Position numbers and translations under genes: made by a program. Below the pieces are notes generated by a model. The model was not told the DNA's origin, did not search any database, and worked only from the letters and a program-made list of their open reading frames with translations. Positions 50,616 to 59,711 of a stretch of 64,000 nt of DNA are shown here, one piece after another; the stretch's first letter is position 1; every line of letters begins with the position of its first letter. Source of the DNA: CAZAQB01 sp964487155 (GTDB taxonomy: Bacteria > Pseudomonadota > Gammaproteobacteria > Nitrococcales > Nitrococcaceae); the NCBI GenBank assembly GCA_964487155.1, contig CAZAQB010000001.1, positions 1 through 64,000 on the forward strand, read 5' to 3'.

Positions 50616-52895
50616 TCAGGCGACGGGCTCGGCCTCGTTGATGCGGAAGTCCAGATCCTCGCCACCCTCTTCCACGTCCACGACCACGTGGCCGCCCTTC
50701 ACCAGCCGGCCGAACAGCAGCTCGTCGGCCAGGGGGCGCTTGATGCGCTCCTGGATGAGGCGTGCCATGGGCCGGGCACCCATCTTGTCGTCGTAGCCGT
50801 TGCGGGCCAGCCAGTCCCGGGCCTCCTCGCTGACTTCCAGGGTCACCTTCTTTTCCGCCAGCTGGTGGCGCAGCTGCTTGATGAACTTGTCGGTCACCCG
50901 GCTCACCACGTCCGGCGACAGGCTGTCGAACTGGATCACCGCGTCCAGCCGGTTGCGGAACTCCGGGGTGAACATGCGCCGGATGGCCTCCATGGCGTCC
51001 GTGCTGTGGTCCTGCGTCGTGAAGCCGATGGACCGCCGGGCCTGCTGTTCGGCACCGGCATTGGTGGTCATCACCAGGATGGTGTTACGGAAATCAGCCT
51101 CCCGGCCGTTGTTGTCGGTCAGCGTGCCCCGGTCCATCACCTGCAGCAGCAGGTTGAAGACATCCGGGTGCGCCTTCTCGATCTCGTCGAGCAGCACCAC
51201 CGAGTGGGGCTGCTGCAACACTGCCTCGGTGAGCAGCCCACCCTGGTCGAAGCCTACGTAGCCGGGCGGCGCGCCGATCAGCCGGGAAACGGTGTGGCGC
51301 TCCATGTACTCGGACATGTCGAAGCGCACCAGGTGGATGCCCATGATCTCTGCCAGCTGCCGGGTGACCTCGGTCTTACCCACCCCCGTTGGGCCGGCGA
51401 ACAGGAAGCAGCCCACCGGCCGCTCGGTCTCCCGCAGCCCAGCCCGGGACATCTTGATGGTGGCGCCCAGCGCCTCGATGGCCCGGTTCTGGCCGTAGAT
51501 GACGCGCCGCAGATCCCGTTCCAGGTCCCCCAGGCGCTGCGCGTCGGAGGTGGACACCCGTTTCGGCGGAATCCGCGCCATCTTCGCGACAATGGTCTCC
51601 ACGTCGCCCACGGAGACGGTCTTGCGCTGCTTGGAGGGCGGCAGCAGGCGCAGGTTGGCACCGGCTTCGTCGATTACGTCGATCGCCTTGTCCGGGAGCT
51701 TGCGGTCACTCAGGTACTTGGAGGAGAGCTCCACGGCAGCGCGCAGCGCCGGCCCGGTGTAGCGGACCCCGTGGTAGGCCTCGAAGCGGTCCTTGAGACC
51801 CTGCAGGATCTGCACGGTTTCCTCCACCGTCGGCTCGGTGACGTCGATCTTCTGGAAGCGCCGGGCCAGGGCCCGGTCCTTCTCGAACACGCCCCGGTAC
51901 TCCTGATAAGTGGTGGAGCCGATGCACTTCAGCTCGCCGTTGGCCAGCATCGGTTTTAGCAGGTTGGAGGCATCCATGACCCCACCCGAGGCCGAACCCG
52001 CACCGATGATCGTGTGGATCTCATCGATGAACAGGATGGCGTTCTTTTCCTTGCGGATCTGGGCCAGCAAGCCCTTGAGGCGCTTCTCGAAATCGCCCCG
52101 GTACTTGGTGCCGGCCACCAGGGCGCCCAGGTCCAGGGAGTAGATGCGGGCATCCTTCAGGACATCGGGAACCCGCCCCTCCACGATCATGCGGGCCAGG
52201 CCCTCGGCTATCGCCGTCTTGCCGACGCCGGCGTCGCCCACGAACAGAGGATTGTTCTTGCGTCGCCGGCAGAGCACCTGAACGGTGCGTTCAATCTCGC
52301 TGCGACGGCCGATCAGCGGATCGATCAGACCCTGGCGGGCCCGTGCATTGAGGTCGGTTGAGAAGCTCTCCAGGGGCTTGCGGGCGCCCGGTTCGCCGCC
52401 GCCGGCGGCCTCGTCGTCGTCGGCGCCCTGCTGCTCGGGATCTGGCGCCGCCTCCTCGCCATGCACCTTGGAGATACCGTGGGAGATGAAATTGACCGCG
52501 TCCAGCCGGGAGATATTCTGCTTGTGCAGAAAATACACCGCCTGGGACTCCTGCTCGCTGAAGATCGCCACCAGCACATTGGCGCCGGTGACTTCCTTGT
52601 TGCCGGACGACTGCACGTGCAGGATCGCCCGTTGCAGCACCCGCTGGAAGCCCAGGGTCGGCTGGGTCTCCCGGCTGTCATCGGGACCCAGCAGCGGAGT
52701 GGTCTCGTCCAGGAAACCCTCCAGGTCGGTGCGCAGCACGTCCAGGTCGGCCCCGCAGGCTTTCAGCACCTCCAGCGCCGAGGGATTGTCCGTCAGCGCC
52801 AGCAACAGGTGCTCCACGGTCAGGAACTCGTGGCGCTTCTCCCGGGCCTCCTTGAAGGCCAGGTTCAGCGTGAACTCTAAGTCCTTGCTCAGCAT
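50616..52895 (-). CDS. clpA: ATP-dependent Clp protease ATP-binding subunit ClpA
   Basis: A 759-residue unfoldase of the ClpAP protease. It has a double Clp N-domain (about 1-145), a first AAA+ module (GDAGVGKTAIAEGLA) and a second (GPTGVGKTEVTRQLAE), the IGF/ClpP-docking region and the C-terminal D2-small domain. The length equals E. coli ClpA (758). Adapter ClpS is encoded 91 bases upstream on the same strand. It is convergent with infA. Confidence 0.97.
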   Translation of the reverse strand: MLSKDLEFTLNLAFKEAREKRHEFLTVEHLLLALTDNPSALEVLKACGADLDVLRTDLEGFLDETTPLLGPDDSRETQPTLGFQRVLQRAILHVQSSGNKEVTGANVLVAIFSEQESQAVYFLHKQNISRLDAVNFISHGISKVHGEEAAPDPEQQGADDDEAAGGGEPGARKPLESFSTDLNARARQGLIDPLIGRRSEIERTVQVLCRRRKNNPLFVGDAGVGKTAIAEGLARMIVEGRVPDVLKDARIYSLDLGALVAGTKYRGDFEKRLKGLLAQIRKEKNAILFIDEIHTIIGAGSASGGVMDASNLLKPMLANGELKCIGSTTYQEYRGVFEKDRALARRFQKIDVTEPTVEETVQILQGLKDRFEAYHGVRYTGPALRAAVELSSKYLSDRKLPDKAIDVIDEAGANLRLLPPSKQRKTVSVGDVETIVAKMARIPPKRVSTSDAQRLGDLERDLRRVIYGQNRAIEALGATIKMSRAGLRETERPVGCFLFAGPTGVGKTEVTRQLAEIMGIHLVRFDMSEYMERHTVSRLIGAPPGYVGFDQGGLLTEAVLQQPHSVVLLDEIEKAHPDVFNLLLQVMDRGTLTDNNGREADFRNTILVMTTNAGAEQQARRSIGFTTQDHSTDAMEAIRRMFTPEFRNRLDAVIQFDSLSPDVVSRVTDKFIKQLRHQLAEKKVTLEVSEEARDWLARNGYDDKMGARPMARLIQERIKRPLADELLFGRLVKGGHVVVDVEEGGEDLDFRINEAEPVA

Positions 52896-52986
52896 CTGGC
52901 TTCACCCGCTCGCCTGGCCGGAACTTGTGTCACGGCTGATTTGACTGGAACGCCGGCCGGCGAGTTCCGGCCTCATGACGGCCCGC

Positions 52987-53310
52987 TCACGCCGGCTCCA
53001 TGGTGCACATCAGGGGGTGCTGGTTCTCCCGGGCGTAATCCGTGACCTGGGCCACTTTGGTCTCGGCGATGTCCCGGCTGAACAGCCCGCATACCCCACG
53101 CCCCCGAGTGTGAACGTGGAGCATGATCTGGGTCGCCCGGCTGCGGTCCATCTGGAAGAAGGTCTGCAACACCTCCACCACGAACTCCATGGGCGTGTAG
53201 TCGTCGTTCAGCAGCACCACCCGGTAGAGCGGCGGCTGCTTGAGCTTGGGCTTGGACTCCTCCACCGCCAGGTCGCCCTGGCGCTGATCCCGTCGCCTCT
53301 CCTGACTCAT
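52987..53310 (-). CDS. clpS: ClpA adaptor protein ClpS
   Basis: A 107-residue adaptor that delivers N-degron substrates to ClpAP. The core YRVVLLNDDYTPMEFVVEVL and the substrate-pocket region are conserved, together with MLHVHTRGRGVCGLFSRD. The N-terminal extension is flexible and charged, as needed for ClpA inhibition/delivery. First gene of clpS-clpA. Confidence 0.97.
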   Translation of the reverse strand: MSQERRRDQRQGDLAVEESKPKLKQPPLYRVVLLNDDYTPMEFVVEVLQTFFQMDRSRATQIMLHVHTRGRGVCGLFSRDIAETKVAQVTDYARENQHPLMCTMEPA

Positions 53311-53625
53311 AGCGCACTACGGCTCCCGCGTGAAGTGCTGCGCTTGCGGGTCCCCCGCCCCGGGCCGCAGCGGTGGTTGCTCCAACGCCGTCGAGAGATA
53401 GCGTTGCCCGGCCCCCACGGATGAAATGGGTCCTCTGGGGCAGTTTAAAAGAGGCGTGGGGCTTCGGGAATCCGCACCGGATACCGGATACATTACAGCA
53501 GACGGGCGGTCCCGACGACTGCAGGCCGCACGGAGCGAAGACGGCGGGGTTCGGGCGCCGGGGCGCCGAGTCGGATCGCCCGGGCCCCGAGGCTTTACTG
53601 CCCTCGGGGCCCGGGGCGGTTCAGG
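53311..53625. other. Intergenic region between clpS and fdh operon; hairpin at its end
   Basis: No convincing gene is present in 315 bases; the short plus-strand frames here are Arg/Gly-rich and unrelated to anything. It should contain the clpS promoter (minus strand) and the end of the fdh operon. Confidence 0.5.
53579..53615 (-). terminator. Terminator-like hairpin after fdh operon
   Basis: A 14-bp GC-rich stem (53579-53592 with 53602-53615) with a nine-base loop lies 11 bases beyond the cytochrome b subunit stop. There is no following U-tract. Confidence 0.5.
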
Positions 53626-54702
53626 TCAGGTGGGTCGGGCGGAGGCCGAGCCGCCCTGTTCCTCGCCCTCCCGGATGGCCTTGTCCTTCACATCTTCGTA
53701 CCACAAGTCGTGGTGGTGCTTGGCCCACTCTGCACTGACGTAGCCGCTTGTCATGCCCTCCAGGGCCCCGCTGCCGCCCCAAGCCGCCATGTACACATGG
53801 CCGAAGAACAGGGCGATCCAGGCGATGGACGCCACTGAGTGGATGAGGTTGGAGATCTGCATGGTCTCCCGGGCCTGGCCGAAGTTGGGGAAGTTCATTA
53901 TCAGCCCGGTGACGCACACCGCGCCGCCCACCAGCACCACGAACCAGAACCAGACCTTTTCGCCGCCGTTGCTCTTGCCTGCCGAGACGTGCTTGCCCTT
54001 CAGGTAGCCGCCGCCCCGCGCGAACCACTGCAGGTCCACCTTGTTGGGCACGTTGAACCAGATCCAGGTCAGAATCATGGCCACGATAGCTGCCACGAAG
54101 AACGGCCCGGAGTAGTTATGCAGGGTCTTGGCAAAACCCGCATAGGCGGCGAACCCCTCGGCCCCGAACACCGGCGCCAGCACGGCCCGGCCGAACAGCA
54201 GGCTGAGGCCGGTGATGCTGAGCACGACGAACAGGGTGGCCGTCACCCAGTGCACCGTCCGGTCCCAGAGAGACCAGCGCGGCACCAGCTCGCCGGAGCG
54301 CGGGCCGGGCGGCGGCCCCGGCCTGAACGCCAAGTGAAAGAGGGTGATGAGGATCAGTGAGGCCGCCATCAGCCACGGGGTGTAGGTGGCCACCGGTCCG
54401 TTGCGCAGCTGCCGCCAGTTCTGGCCACCGTTCTGGATCAGCACGTCACCGGCCAGCATCGGCTGGGCAACGGAACCGTCCTGACCCTGGCGCACCTGGC
54501 GCCAGTACATGGACCGCGGATTCTCCCCGGGACGCTCCCAGGGGTTCTCGTCGCTCGGTTGCGCCTGTTGCTGGGCGCGGGCCAGGTCCACGTAGACGTA
54601 GCCCCCCATAGGCAAAACCATCGCCAGGGCCAGGATCGCGGCCGCGGACCATACCATCGCGCGCCAACGCCGGCGCGCCTTCGTCAAAGCTGCACTCGCC
54701 AT
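53626..54702 (-). CDS. fdhC: Formate dehydrogenase cytochrome b (gamma) subunit, extended
   Basis: A 358-residue membrane subunit that passes electrons from the iron-sulfur subunit to quinone. It has an N-terminal helix (about 15-35), a periplasmic stretch of about 65 residues, another helix (about 104-121), then the four-helix Ni/Fe-hydrogenase-type cytochrome b core with haem His in DRTVHWVTA, TLHNYSGPFF and LIHSVASIAWIALFFGHVYM. It is about 140 residues longer than E. coli FdnI (217), as in FdhC proteins of Shewanella or Campylobacter type. Last gene of the operon. Confidence 0.9.
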   Translation of the reverse strand: MASAALTKARRRWRAMVWSAAAILALAMVLPMGGYVYVDLARAQQQAQPSDENPWERPGENPRSMYWRQVRQGQDGSVAQPMLAGDVLIQNGGQNWRQLRNGPVATYTPWLMAASLILITLFHLAFRPGPPPGPRSGELVPRWSLWDRTVHWVTATLFVVLSITGLSLLFGRAVLAPVFGAEGFAAYAGFAKTLHNYSGPFFVAAIVAMILTWIWFNVPNKVDLQWFARGGGYLKGKHVSAGKSNGGEKVWFWFVVLVGGAVCVTGLIMNFPNFGQARETMQISNLIHSVASIAWIALFFGHVYMAAWGGSGALEGMTSGYVSAEWAKHHHDLWYEDVKDKAIREGEEQGGSASARPT

Positions 54703-54718
54703 GAGGCTTCCTCCGCCG

Positions 54719-54916
54719 TCAGCGATCCACCTGGGTATAGCGCAGCCGGTGATTCAGCTGCTGCGCCACCTCCTGCGCCCGCTCCCGCTCCTTGGAGACG
54801 AGCGGCTCCTTGTACTCGGGAACCCAGGGCTCGGATATCTGCCCGTCACTGCAGGCCACCAGCAGCGCCGCCAGGGGCAGCGCTGCCAGGGCGGCAGTCA
54901 CGCGACCGGTACACAT
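54719..54916 (-). CDS. Small fdh-operon lipoprotein A
   Basis: A 65-residue lipoprotein: the lipobox LLVAC puts the lipidated Cys at residue 22, followed by Ser and Asp, and 43 mature residues. The mature part (EYKEPLVSKERERAQEVAQQ, then LNHRLRYTQVDR) resembles the neighbouring lipoprotein B: both end in LxxRxRxxQxDR after a YK-(E/G) segment. A GGGAGG site precedes the ATG at 54916. It lies between fdhB and fdhC, 16 bases before fdhC. I know no characterised function. Confidence 0.7.
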   Translation of the reverse strand: MCTGRVTAALAALPLAALLVACSDGQISEPWVPEYKEPLVSKERERAQEVAQQLNHRLRYTQVDR

Positions 54917-54939
54917 GATGTAGACCTCCCGTGCCTACG

Positions 54940-55173
54940 CTAGCGATCCATCTGCACAGACCGGAATCGGTCGTCCAGCTGGCCCTGCAGGCTGGCCGTC
55001 TGCATCTTCTCCAGCAACGGATCGGTCTTGCCCTTGTAGACTCCGGCCTCCTGGACGGTGACGTCGGCGTCCTCGTAGCAGCCGGACAGCAGGCCGCCGA
55101 GCAGCAGCAGCCCAGCCGCCAGGGTGCCGGCACGGAGCATCGGCACCCGTCGGGCGTCAGATTGTGGAGCCAT
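54940..55173 (-). CDS. Small fdh-operon lipoprotein B
   Basis: A 77-residue lipoprotein with lipobox LLSGC (Cys32). The mature region (VYKGKTDPLLEKMQTASLQG, then QLDDRFRSVQMDR) is predicted alpha-helical and related to lipoprotein A. The ATG at 55173 follows GGGAGAAGG and overlaps the fdhB end by 17 bases; an in-frame ATG at 55140 is the alternative start. The pair may link the formate dehydrogenase to the membrane or assist its assembly. Confidence 0.68.
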   Translation of the reverse strand: MAPQSDARRVPMLRAGTLAAGLLLLGGLLSGCYEDADVTVQEAGVYKGKTDPLLEKMQTASLQGQLDDRFRSVQMDR

Positions 55174-55747
55174 ATGCCTTCTCCCATCCCCAGGTCTGGG
55201 GCCTGCCGGCGCGCTGCATCACCCGGCGACGGTAGATGTCCGCCACCAGTTCACCGTCACCGGCCAGCAGCGCCTTGGTAGAGCACATCTCGGCACAGGC
55301 CGGGAGCTTGCCCTCGGCGATGCGGTTGGCGCCGTACTTCTCGTACTCCGCCGCGGTGTTGTCGTCCTCGGGACCGCCCGCGCAGAAGGTGCACTTGTCC
55401 ATCTTGCCGCGCACCCCGAAAGCTTCCTGCTGGGGGAACTGGGGCGCACCGAACGGGCAGGCATAGAAGCAGTAGCCGCAACCGATGCAGAGATCCTTGC
55501 TGTGCAGCACGATGCCGTCGGTGGTGGTGTAGAAGCAGTCCACCGGGCACACCGCAGCACAGGGGGCATCGGTGCAGTGCATGCAGGCCACCGAGATGGA
55601 GCGCTCCTGGGGCAGGCCGTCGTTGAGGGTCACCACCCGCCGCCGGTTGACTCCCCAGGGCACCTCGTTCTCGTTCTTGCAGGCCGTCACGCAGGCGTTG
55701 CACTCGATGCATCGCTCGGCGTCACAGAGAAATTTCATTCGAGCCAT
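55157..55747 (-). CDS. fdhB: Formate dehydrogenase iron-sulfur (beta) subunit
   Basis: A 196-residue ferredoxin-like subunit with four [4Fe-4S] sites: CIECNACVTACK, CMHCTDAPCAAVCP, CIGCGYCFYACP and the CTFC/CAEMC pair near the C terminus. It carries electrons from the molybdenum/tungsten subunit to the cytochrome. It has no C-terminal membrane helix, unlike E. coli FdnH, so contact with the membrane must come from FdhC or the lipoproteins. Confidence 0.93.
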   Translation of the reverse strand: MARMKFLCDAERCIECNACVTACKNENEVPWGVNRRRVVTLNDGLPQERSISVACMHCTDAPCAAVCPVDCFYTTTDGIVLHSKDLCIGCGYCFYACPFGAPQFPQQEAFGVRGKMDKCTFCAGGPEDDNTAAEYEKYGANRIAEGKLPACAEMCSTKALLAGDGELVADIYRRRVMQRAGRPQTWGWEKAYGSTI

Positions 55748-55776
55748 GATGCTCTCTCCTCAGGATCCGGCGCGGG

Positions 55777-58758
55777 TCAGGCCGGGGTGATCTGGCACAG
55801 GGTGGACTTGGTCTCCTGCATCTGGGTCACCGAGTCGTACCCATAGGTGGTGGCGGTATTGCAGGCCTCCCCCCGCACGATGGGCGCGGTACCCTCCGGG
55901 TAGCGATCCTTGAGATCCTGACCCTGGAACCAGCCACCGAAATGGAACGGGGTCCAGACCACGCCACGGCCCACCCGCGGTGTCACCATGGCCTGCACCT
56001 TGATGCGGCCGTTGTTGGGGGGCGGGCCTTCGAGCCAGACCATCTGTCCGTTGTCGATGCCCCGGTCGTTGGCATCCGCCGGGTTGATCTCCACGAACAT
56101 GTCCTGCTGGAGCTCGGCCAGCCACTTGTTGGAGCGGGTCTCCTCACCGCCGCCCTCGTACTCCACCAGCCGTCCGCTGGTGAAGATCAGCGGATAGTCA
56201 TTGGAGTAGTCGGTGTCCTGGATGGACGCGTAGCGGGTCGGCAGCCGCCAGAAGGCCTTGCGGTCCTCATAGGTGGGGTACTCGGAGACCAGGTCGTAGC
56301 GTGGCGTGTACAGGGGCTCCCGGTGCACCGGAATGGGGTCCGGGAACTGCCACACCTCGCAGCGCGCCTTGGCGTTGCCGAACGGCGCACACTCATGGGC
56401 GATGGCCACCCGCTGGATACCGCCCGAAAGGTCGGTCTTCCAGTTGACGCCATCAAGCCGGCCGTCGGCCGCCGCGGCCGACGCCTCGGACGGGACCACA
56501 CCCGCCACCCCGGCGATGACCTGCAGTTCGTCGTCGCTCAGCTCGCCGGCCCAGCCCAGCTGGCGCAGCATCCCGTAGGTGAACTCCGGGTAGCCGTCCT
56601 TGATGTCCGAACCAACGCTGTAGGAGCCATTCGCCAGCAGGCTCTCGCCGTTGCGCTCCACACCGAACCGGGCGCGGAAGGTTAGCCCCCCCTCCGATAC
56701 CCGCATGCTGGGGTTGTAGAGGATCGGCGTGCCGGGGTGTCCCAACTCCGGGTTGCCCCAGCAGGGCCACGGCAGCCCGTAGTACTCGCCGTCGCAGGGG
56801 CCGCCCAACGCCTTCAGGGTGGTGGTGTCGAAGGTGCCCCGGGCCGCCACCTGCTTCTTCAGCCGCTCCGGGCTCTGGCCGGTGTAGCCGATCGTCCAGG
56901 TGCCGCGGTTGATCTCCCGGAGGGTGTCCTCGATGGAGGGCTCCTCGCCGTTCTTGATCTCGATGTTCTTGAACATCTGATCCGCGAAGCCGAACTTCTT
57001 GGCCAGCAGGTAGAGGATCGTGTGGTCCGGCTTGGACTCGAACAGCGGGTCGATCACCTTCTCGCGCCACTGCAGCGAGCGGTTGGAGGCGGTCACCGAG
57101 CCGTAGGTCTCGAACTGGGTGCAGGTAGGCAGCAGGTAGACCCCGTCGGTGCGCTCGCTCATCACCGCCAGATGGGTGGGATAGGGGTCGGAGATGACCA
57201 CCATCTCCAGCTGCTCGACGGCCTTCTTCATCTCCACGCCACGGGTCTGGCTGTTCACCGCGTGGCCCTGGAAGAAGACGGCCTTGAAGTTGGAGCGCTG
57301 GGACATGTTGGCCGGATCCTCGAGGATGCCGTCCACCCAGCGGGACACCGGGATGCCCGGGATGTTCATGGTGTAGGCCATCTTGCCGCCGCCGGCATCG
57401 TACTGCTGCTCGGTGTCGAAGCGGCTGCGCAGCCACTCGTAGTCCACATCCCAGACCCGGGCCCAGTGCTTCCACGCCCCTTCCGACAGGCCGTAGTAGC
57501 CCGGCAGGGTGTGACAGTTGGGTCCCACGTCGGTGGCGCCCTGGACGTTGTCATGGCCGCGGAAGATGTTGGCGCCGCCGCCGGACTTGCCGATGTTGCC
57601 GAGCGCCAGTTGCAGGATGCAGTAGGCGCGGGTGTTGTTGTTGCCGATGTGGTGCTGTGTGCCGCCCATGCACCAGACGATGGTGCCGGGGCGGTTGTCG
57701 GCCAGCATCTTGGCCACCTGCTTCATCAGTGGCTCGTCGACACCGGCCACATCGCGTACCCGGTCGGGCGTCCACTTCGCCGCCTCCTCCCTGGCCTTCT
57801 CCATGCCGTAGACGCGCTGGTCGATGTAGGTCTTGTCCTCCCAGCCGTTCTGGAAGATGTGCCAGAGCAGGCCCATGATGAACGGCACGTCAGCCCCAGG
57901 GCGGATGCGCACGTGCATGTCGGCGTGGGCCGCGGTGCGCGTGAAGCGCGGGTCCACGACGATCATCTTGGCGCCGTTCTCCTTGCCCCGCAGGATGTGC
58001 TGCATCGCCACCGGGTGCGCCTCCGCGGCATTGCTGCCGACGAAGATCATCGACTTGCATTTGTGCATGTCGTTGTAGCTGTTGGTCATGGCGCCGTAGC
58101 CCCAGGTATTGGCGACGCCGGCGACCGTGGTGGAGTGGCAGATGCGGGCCTGATGGTCGATGTTGTTGCTGCCCCAGAACCCGGCGAACTTGCGCTGCAG
58201 GTAGGACTGCTCGTTGTTGGACTTGGAAGAGCCGCACCAGAAGATGGCGTCCGGGCCGTGCTTCTCGCGGATCTCCAGGAACTTGTCACCGATCTCGTCG
58301 ATGGCCTGCTCCCAGGACAGGCGCTTCCACTTGCCGCCCTCGAGCTTCATCGGGTACTTGACCCGGTGCTCGCCTATACCGTGCTCGCGCACGGAGGCGC
58401 CCTTAGCGCAGTGGGCGCCGAGGTTGAAGGGCGAGTCGAAGTCCGGCTCCTGGCCCGTCCAGACGCCGTTCTGCACCTCCGCCATGACGCCGCAACCCAC
58501 CGAGCAGTGGGTGCACACGCTGCGCCGGACCTGGGTTTCCACCCCAGGCTTCGGCGCGGAGTCCATGTGCTGCGCGGCATGGGCCCGGCGCATCATGGGC
58601 AGTGGCAGCGCGCTGCCCATGGCCACGGCGCCCGCACCGATACCGGAGCGCTTGAGGAAAGTCCGGCGATCGACACTGGAGCCGAACAGGCCGGCCGCCT
58701 GGGCGCCGGTGCCGTTACCGCCGGCGCCGGCCATGTTATTTCTGCGAATGAGCTTCAT
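55777..58758 (-). CDS. fdhA: Formate dehydrogenase catalytic (alpha) subunit, Cys type
   Basis: A 993-residue molybdopterin/tungstopterin oxidoreductase that oxidises formate to CO2. The Tat signal (DRRTFLKRSG, about residues 29-38) sends the folded enzyme to the periplasm. The first [4Fe-4S] ligands lie in CTHCSVGCGV. The active-site metal ligand is Cys207 in ARICHSTTVAGV, where E. coli FdnG has selenocysteine; the following His is kept. Later motifs TQFETYGSVTASNRSLQWRE and GRLVEYEGGGEETRSNKWLA belong to the FdhA family. It is 60 bases downstream of the small Tat gene. Confidence 0.94.
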   Translation of the reverse strand: MKLIRRNNMAGAGGNGTGAQAAGLFGSSVDRRTFLKRSGIGAGAVAMGSALPLPMMRRAHAAQHMDSAPKPGVETQVRRSVCTHCSVGCGVMAEVQNGVWTGQEPDFDSPFNLGAHCAKGASVREHGIGEHRVKYPMKLEGGKWKRLSWEQAIDEIGDKFLEIREKHGPDAIFWCGSSKSNNEQSYLQRKFAGFWGSNNIDHQARICHSTTVAGVANTWGYGAMTNSYNDMHKCKSMIFVGSNAAEAHPVAMQHILRGKENGAKMIVVDPRFTRTAAHADMHVRIRPGADVPFIMGLLWHIFQNGWEDKTYIDQRVYGMEKAREEAAKWTPDRVRDVAGVDEPLMKQVAKMLADNRPGTIVWCMGGTQHHIGNNNTRAYCILQLALGNIGKSGGGANIFRGHDNVQGATDVGPNCHTLPGYYGLSEGAWKHWARVWDVDYEWLRSRFDTEQQYDAGGGKMAYTMNIPGIPVSRWVDGILEDPANMSQRSNFKAVFFQGHAVNSQTRGVEMKKAVEQLEMVVISDPYPTHLAVMSERTDGVYLLPTCTQFETYGSVTASNRSLQWREKVIDPLFESKPDHTILYLLAKKFGFADQMFKNIEIKNGEEPSIEDTLREINRGTWTIGYTGQSPERLKKQVAARGTFDTTTLKALGGPCDGEYYGLPWPCWGNPELGHPGTPILYNPSMRVSEGGLTFRARFGVERNGESLLANGSYSVGSDIKDGYPEFTYGMLRQLGWAGELSDDELQVIAGVAGVVPSEASAAAADGRLDGVNWKTDLSGGIQRVAIAHECAPFGNAKARCEVWQFPDPIPVHREPLYTPRYDLVSEYPTYEDRKAFWRLPTRYASIQDTDYSNDYPLIFTSGRLVEYEGGGEETRSNKWLAELQQDMFVEINPADANDRGIDNGQMVWLEGPPPNNGRIKVQAMVTPRVGRGVVWTPFHFGGWFQGQDLKDRYPEGTAPIVRGEACNTATTYGYDSVTQMQETKSTLCQITPA

Positions 58759-58818
58759 GTGTCAGTCCCCTGGGTTCGCTCGGGGTGCTGCCGTCGACGG
58801 CCACCCCATGCGTAGCAT

Positions 58819-59043
58819 TCAGATCTGCGTGGTCTCGTAGTACCGGCGTATGTGGTCGGTCTCCCGGTAGCCGCTGGACTGGAGGGGCTCGGGCGTCCGT
58901 ACCTCACCCTCTGCCGCTAGATCGCCGACCTTCAGGGTCCCTGCCACCGCCGCGCCCGCGGCCAGAGCACCGCCGCCGGCCACCACCTGCCGAAGGAACT
59001 GCCGCCGTCCCCGGTGGGGCGGGGTCTGCGTACGATTCTTCAT
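58819..59043 (-). CDS. Small Tat-targeted protein of formate dehydrogenase region
   Basis: A 74-residue protein with twin-arginine signal (RGRRQFLRQVVAGGGALAAG) and a short C-terminal part ending TDHIRRYYETTQI. It belongs to the formate-dehydrogenase-region Tat target family, also called FdhX in some genomes. The start ATG (59043) overlaps the TorD-like stop by one base (TAATG). Probably a small extra subunit or a maturation helper of FdhA; no cofactor site is visible. Confidence 0.85.
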   Translation of the reverse strand: MKNRTQTPPHRGRRQFLRQVVAGGGALAAGAAVAGTLKVGDLAAEGEVRTPEPLQSSGYRETDHIRRYYETTQI

Positions 59044-59711
59044 TACCTGACCTCCCCGGTCTGCGACCGGCCAATGCGACGCTGCTGGGTCGGCGCCGCG
59101 ACTCCCAGATAACCGCACTCCAGGTCGAAGAAGGCCCGCCCCAACGCCCCGACGGAGCAGTAGAAGCGGGCCTTGTTCGCCTGTTGCAGATCGTCAAAGA
59201 AAACCCCCACCCAGTCGGCCAGGTGGGCGGCGAAGAAGCGTTGCTGCACCTCCAACGGCTCGCCCTGGCCCGGGTCCGCCAGCACCGCCATGACATCCAT
59301 CAGGGCGCCGGCATGATCCTCCGGCTCGGCTACCCCGGACTCGCGCTCGAAGCCGAGCTCCGCCAGGTTACCGCGCAGTGCCGCCAGGGGCCGTCCCATC
59401 AGGCAGCCGCTGAGGTAATAGGAGGCGTAGGGCAGCAGCTCCCCGCGCCCCAGCCCAATGAACAGGTCGTGGTACTCGTCGTCGACGGCCCCCGGATTGG
59501 TGTCCCGGGCGATCTCCGCCAGATTGCCCCAGGCACGCCCCACCTCACCCTCGGCGGGGTCGCCGCCAGCGTCGCGCAGAGCCCGGAGCAATTCCGCGTC
59601 AGGGGCGCGCCGCATTAGGGCACCCAACAACCGGTAGGTCTGGCCGCGCAGCCCTTCCAGGGCACAGCCCTCACGTCCTTCCACCGGCGAATCTCCCGCA
59701 GTCAAGTTCAT
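59043..59711 (-). CDS. TorD/DmsD-family redox enzyme maturation chaperone
   Basis: A 222-residue all-helical chaperone that binds Tat signals of molybdoenzymes and holds them until the cofactor is inserted. The signature region DDEYHDLFIGLGRGELLPYA with SYYLSGCLMGRPLAALR is TorD-like. The ATG at 59711 is preceded by GGAG. It opens the torD-fdhX-fdhAB run and should serve FdhA. Confidence 0.87.
   Translation of the reverse strand: MNLTAGDSPVEGREGCALEGLRGQTYRLLGALMRRAPDAELLRALRDAGGDPAEGEVGRAWGNLAEIARDTNPGAVDDEYHDLFIGLGRGELLPYASYYLSGCLMGRPLAALRGNLAELGFERESGVAEPEDHAGALMDVMAVLADPGQGEPLEVQQRFFAAHLADWVGVFFDDLQQANKARFYCSVGALGRAFFDLECGYLGVAAPTQQRRIGRSQTGEVR

Noticed and set aside
53426..53743. A 105-codon frame between clpS and fdhC
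   Set aside because: It runs into the fdhC gene antisense and has no ribosome site or protein-like pattern.
56737..58815. A 692-codon plus-strand open frame opposite fdhA
   Set aside because: It has no recognisable motif and is fully antisense to a clear molybdopterin enzyme.
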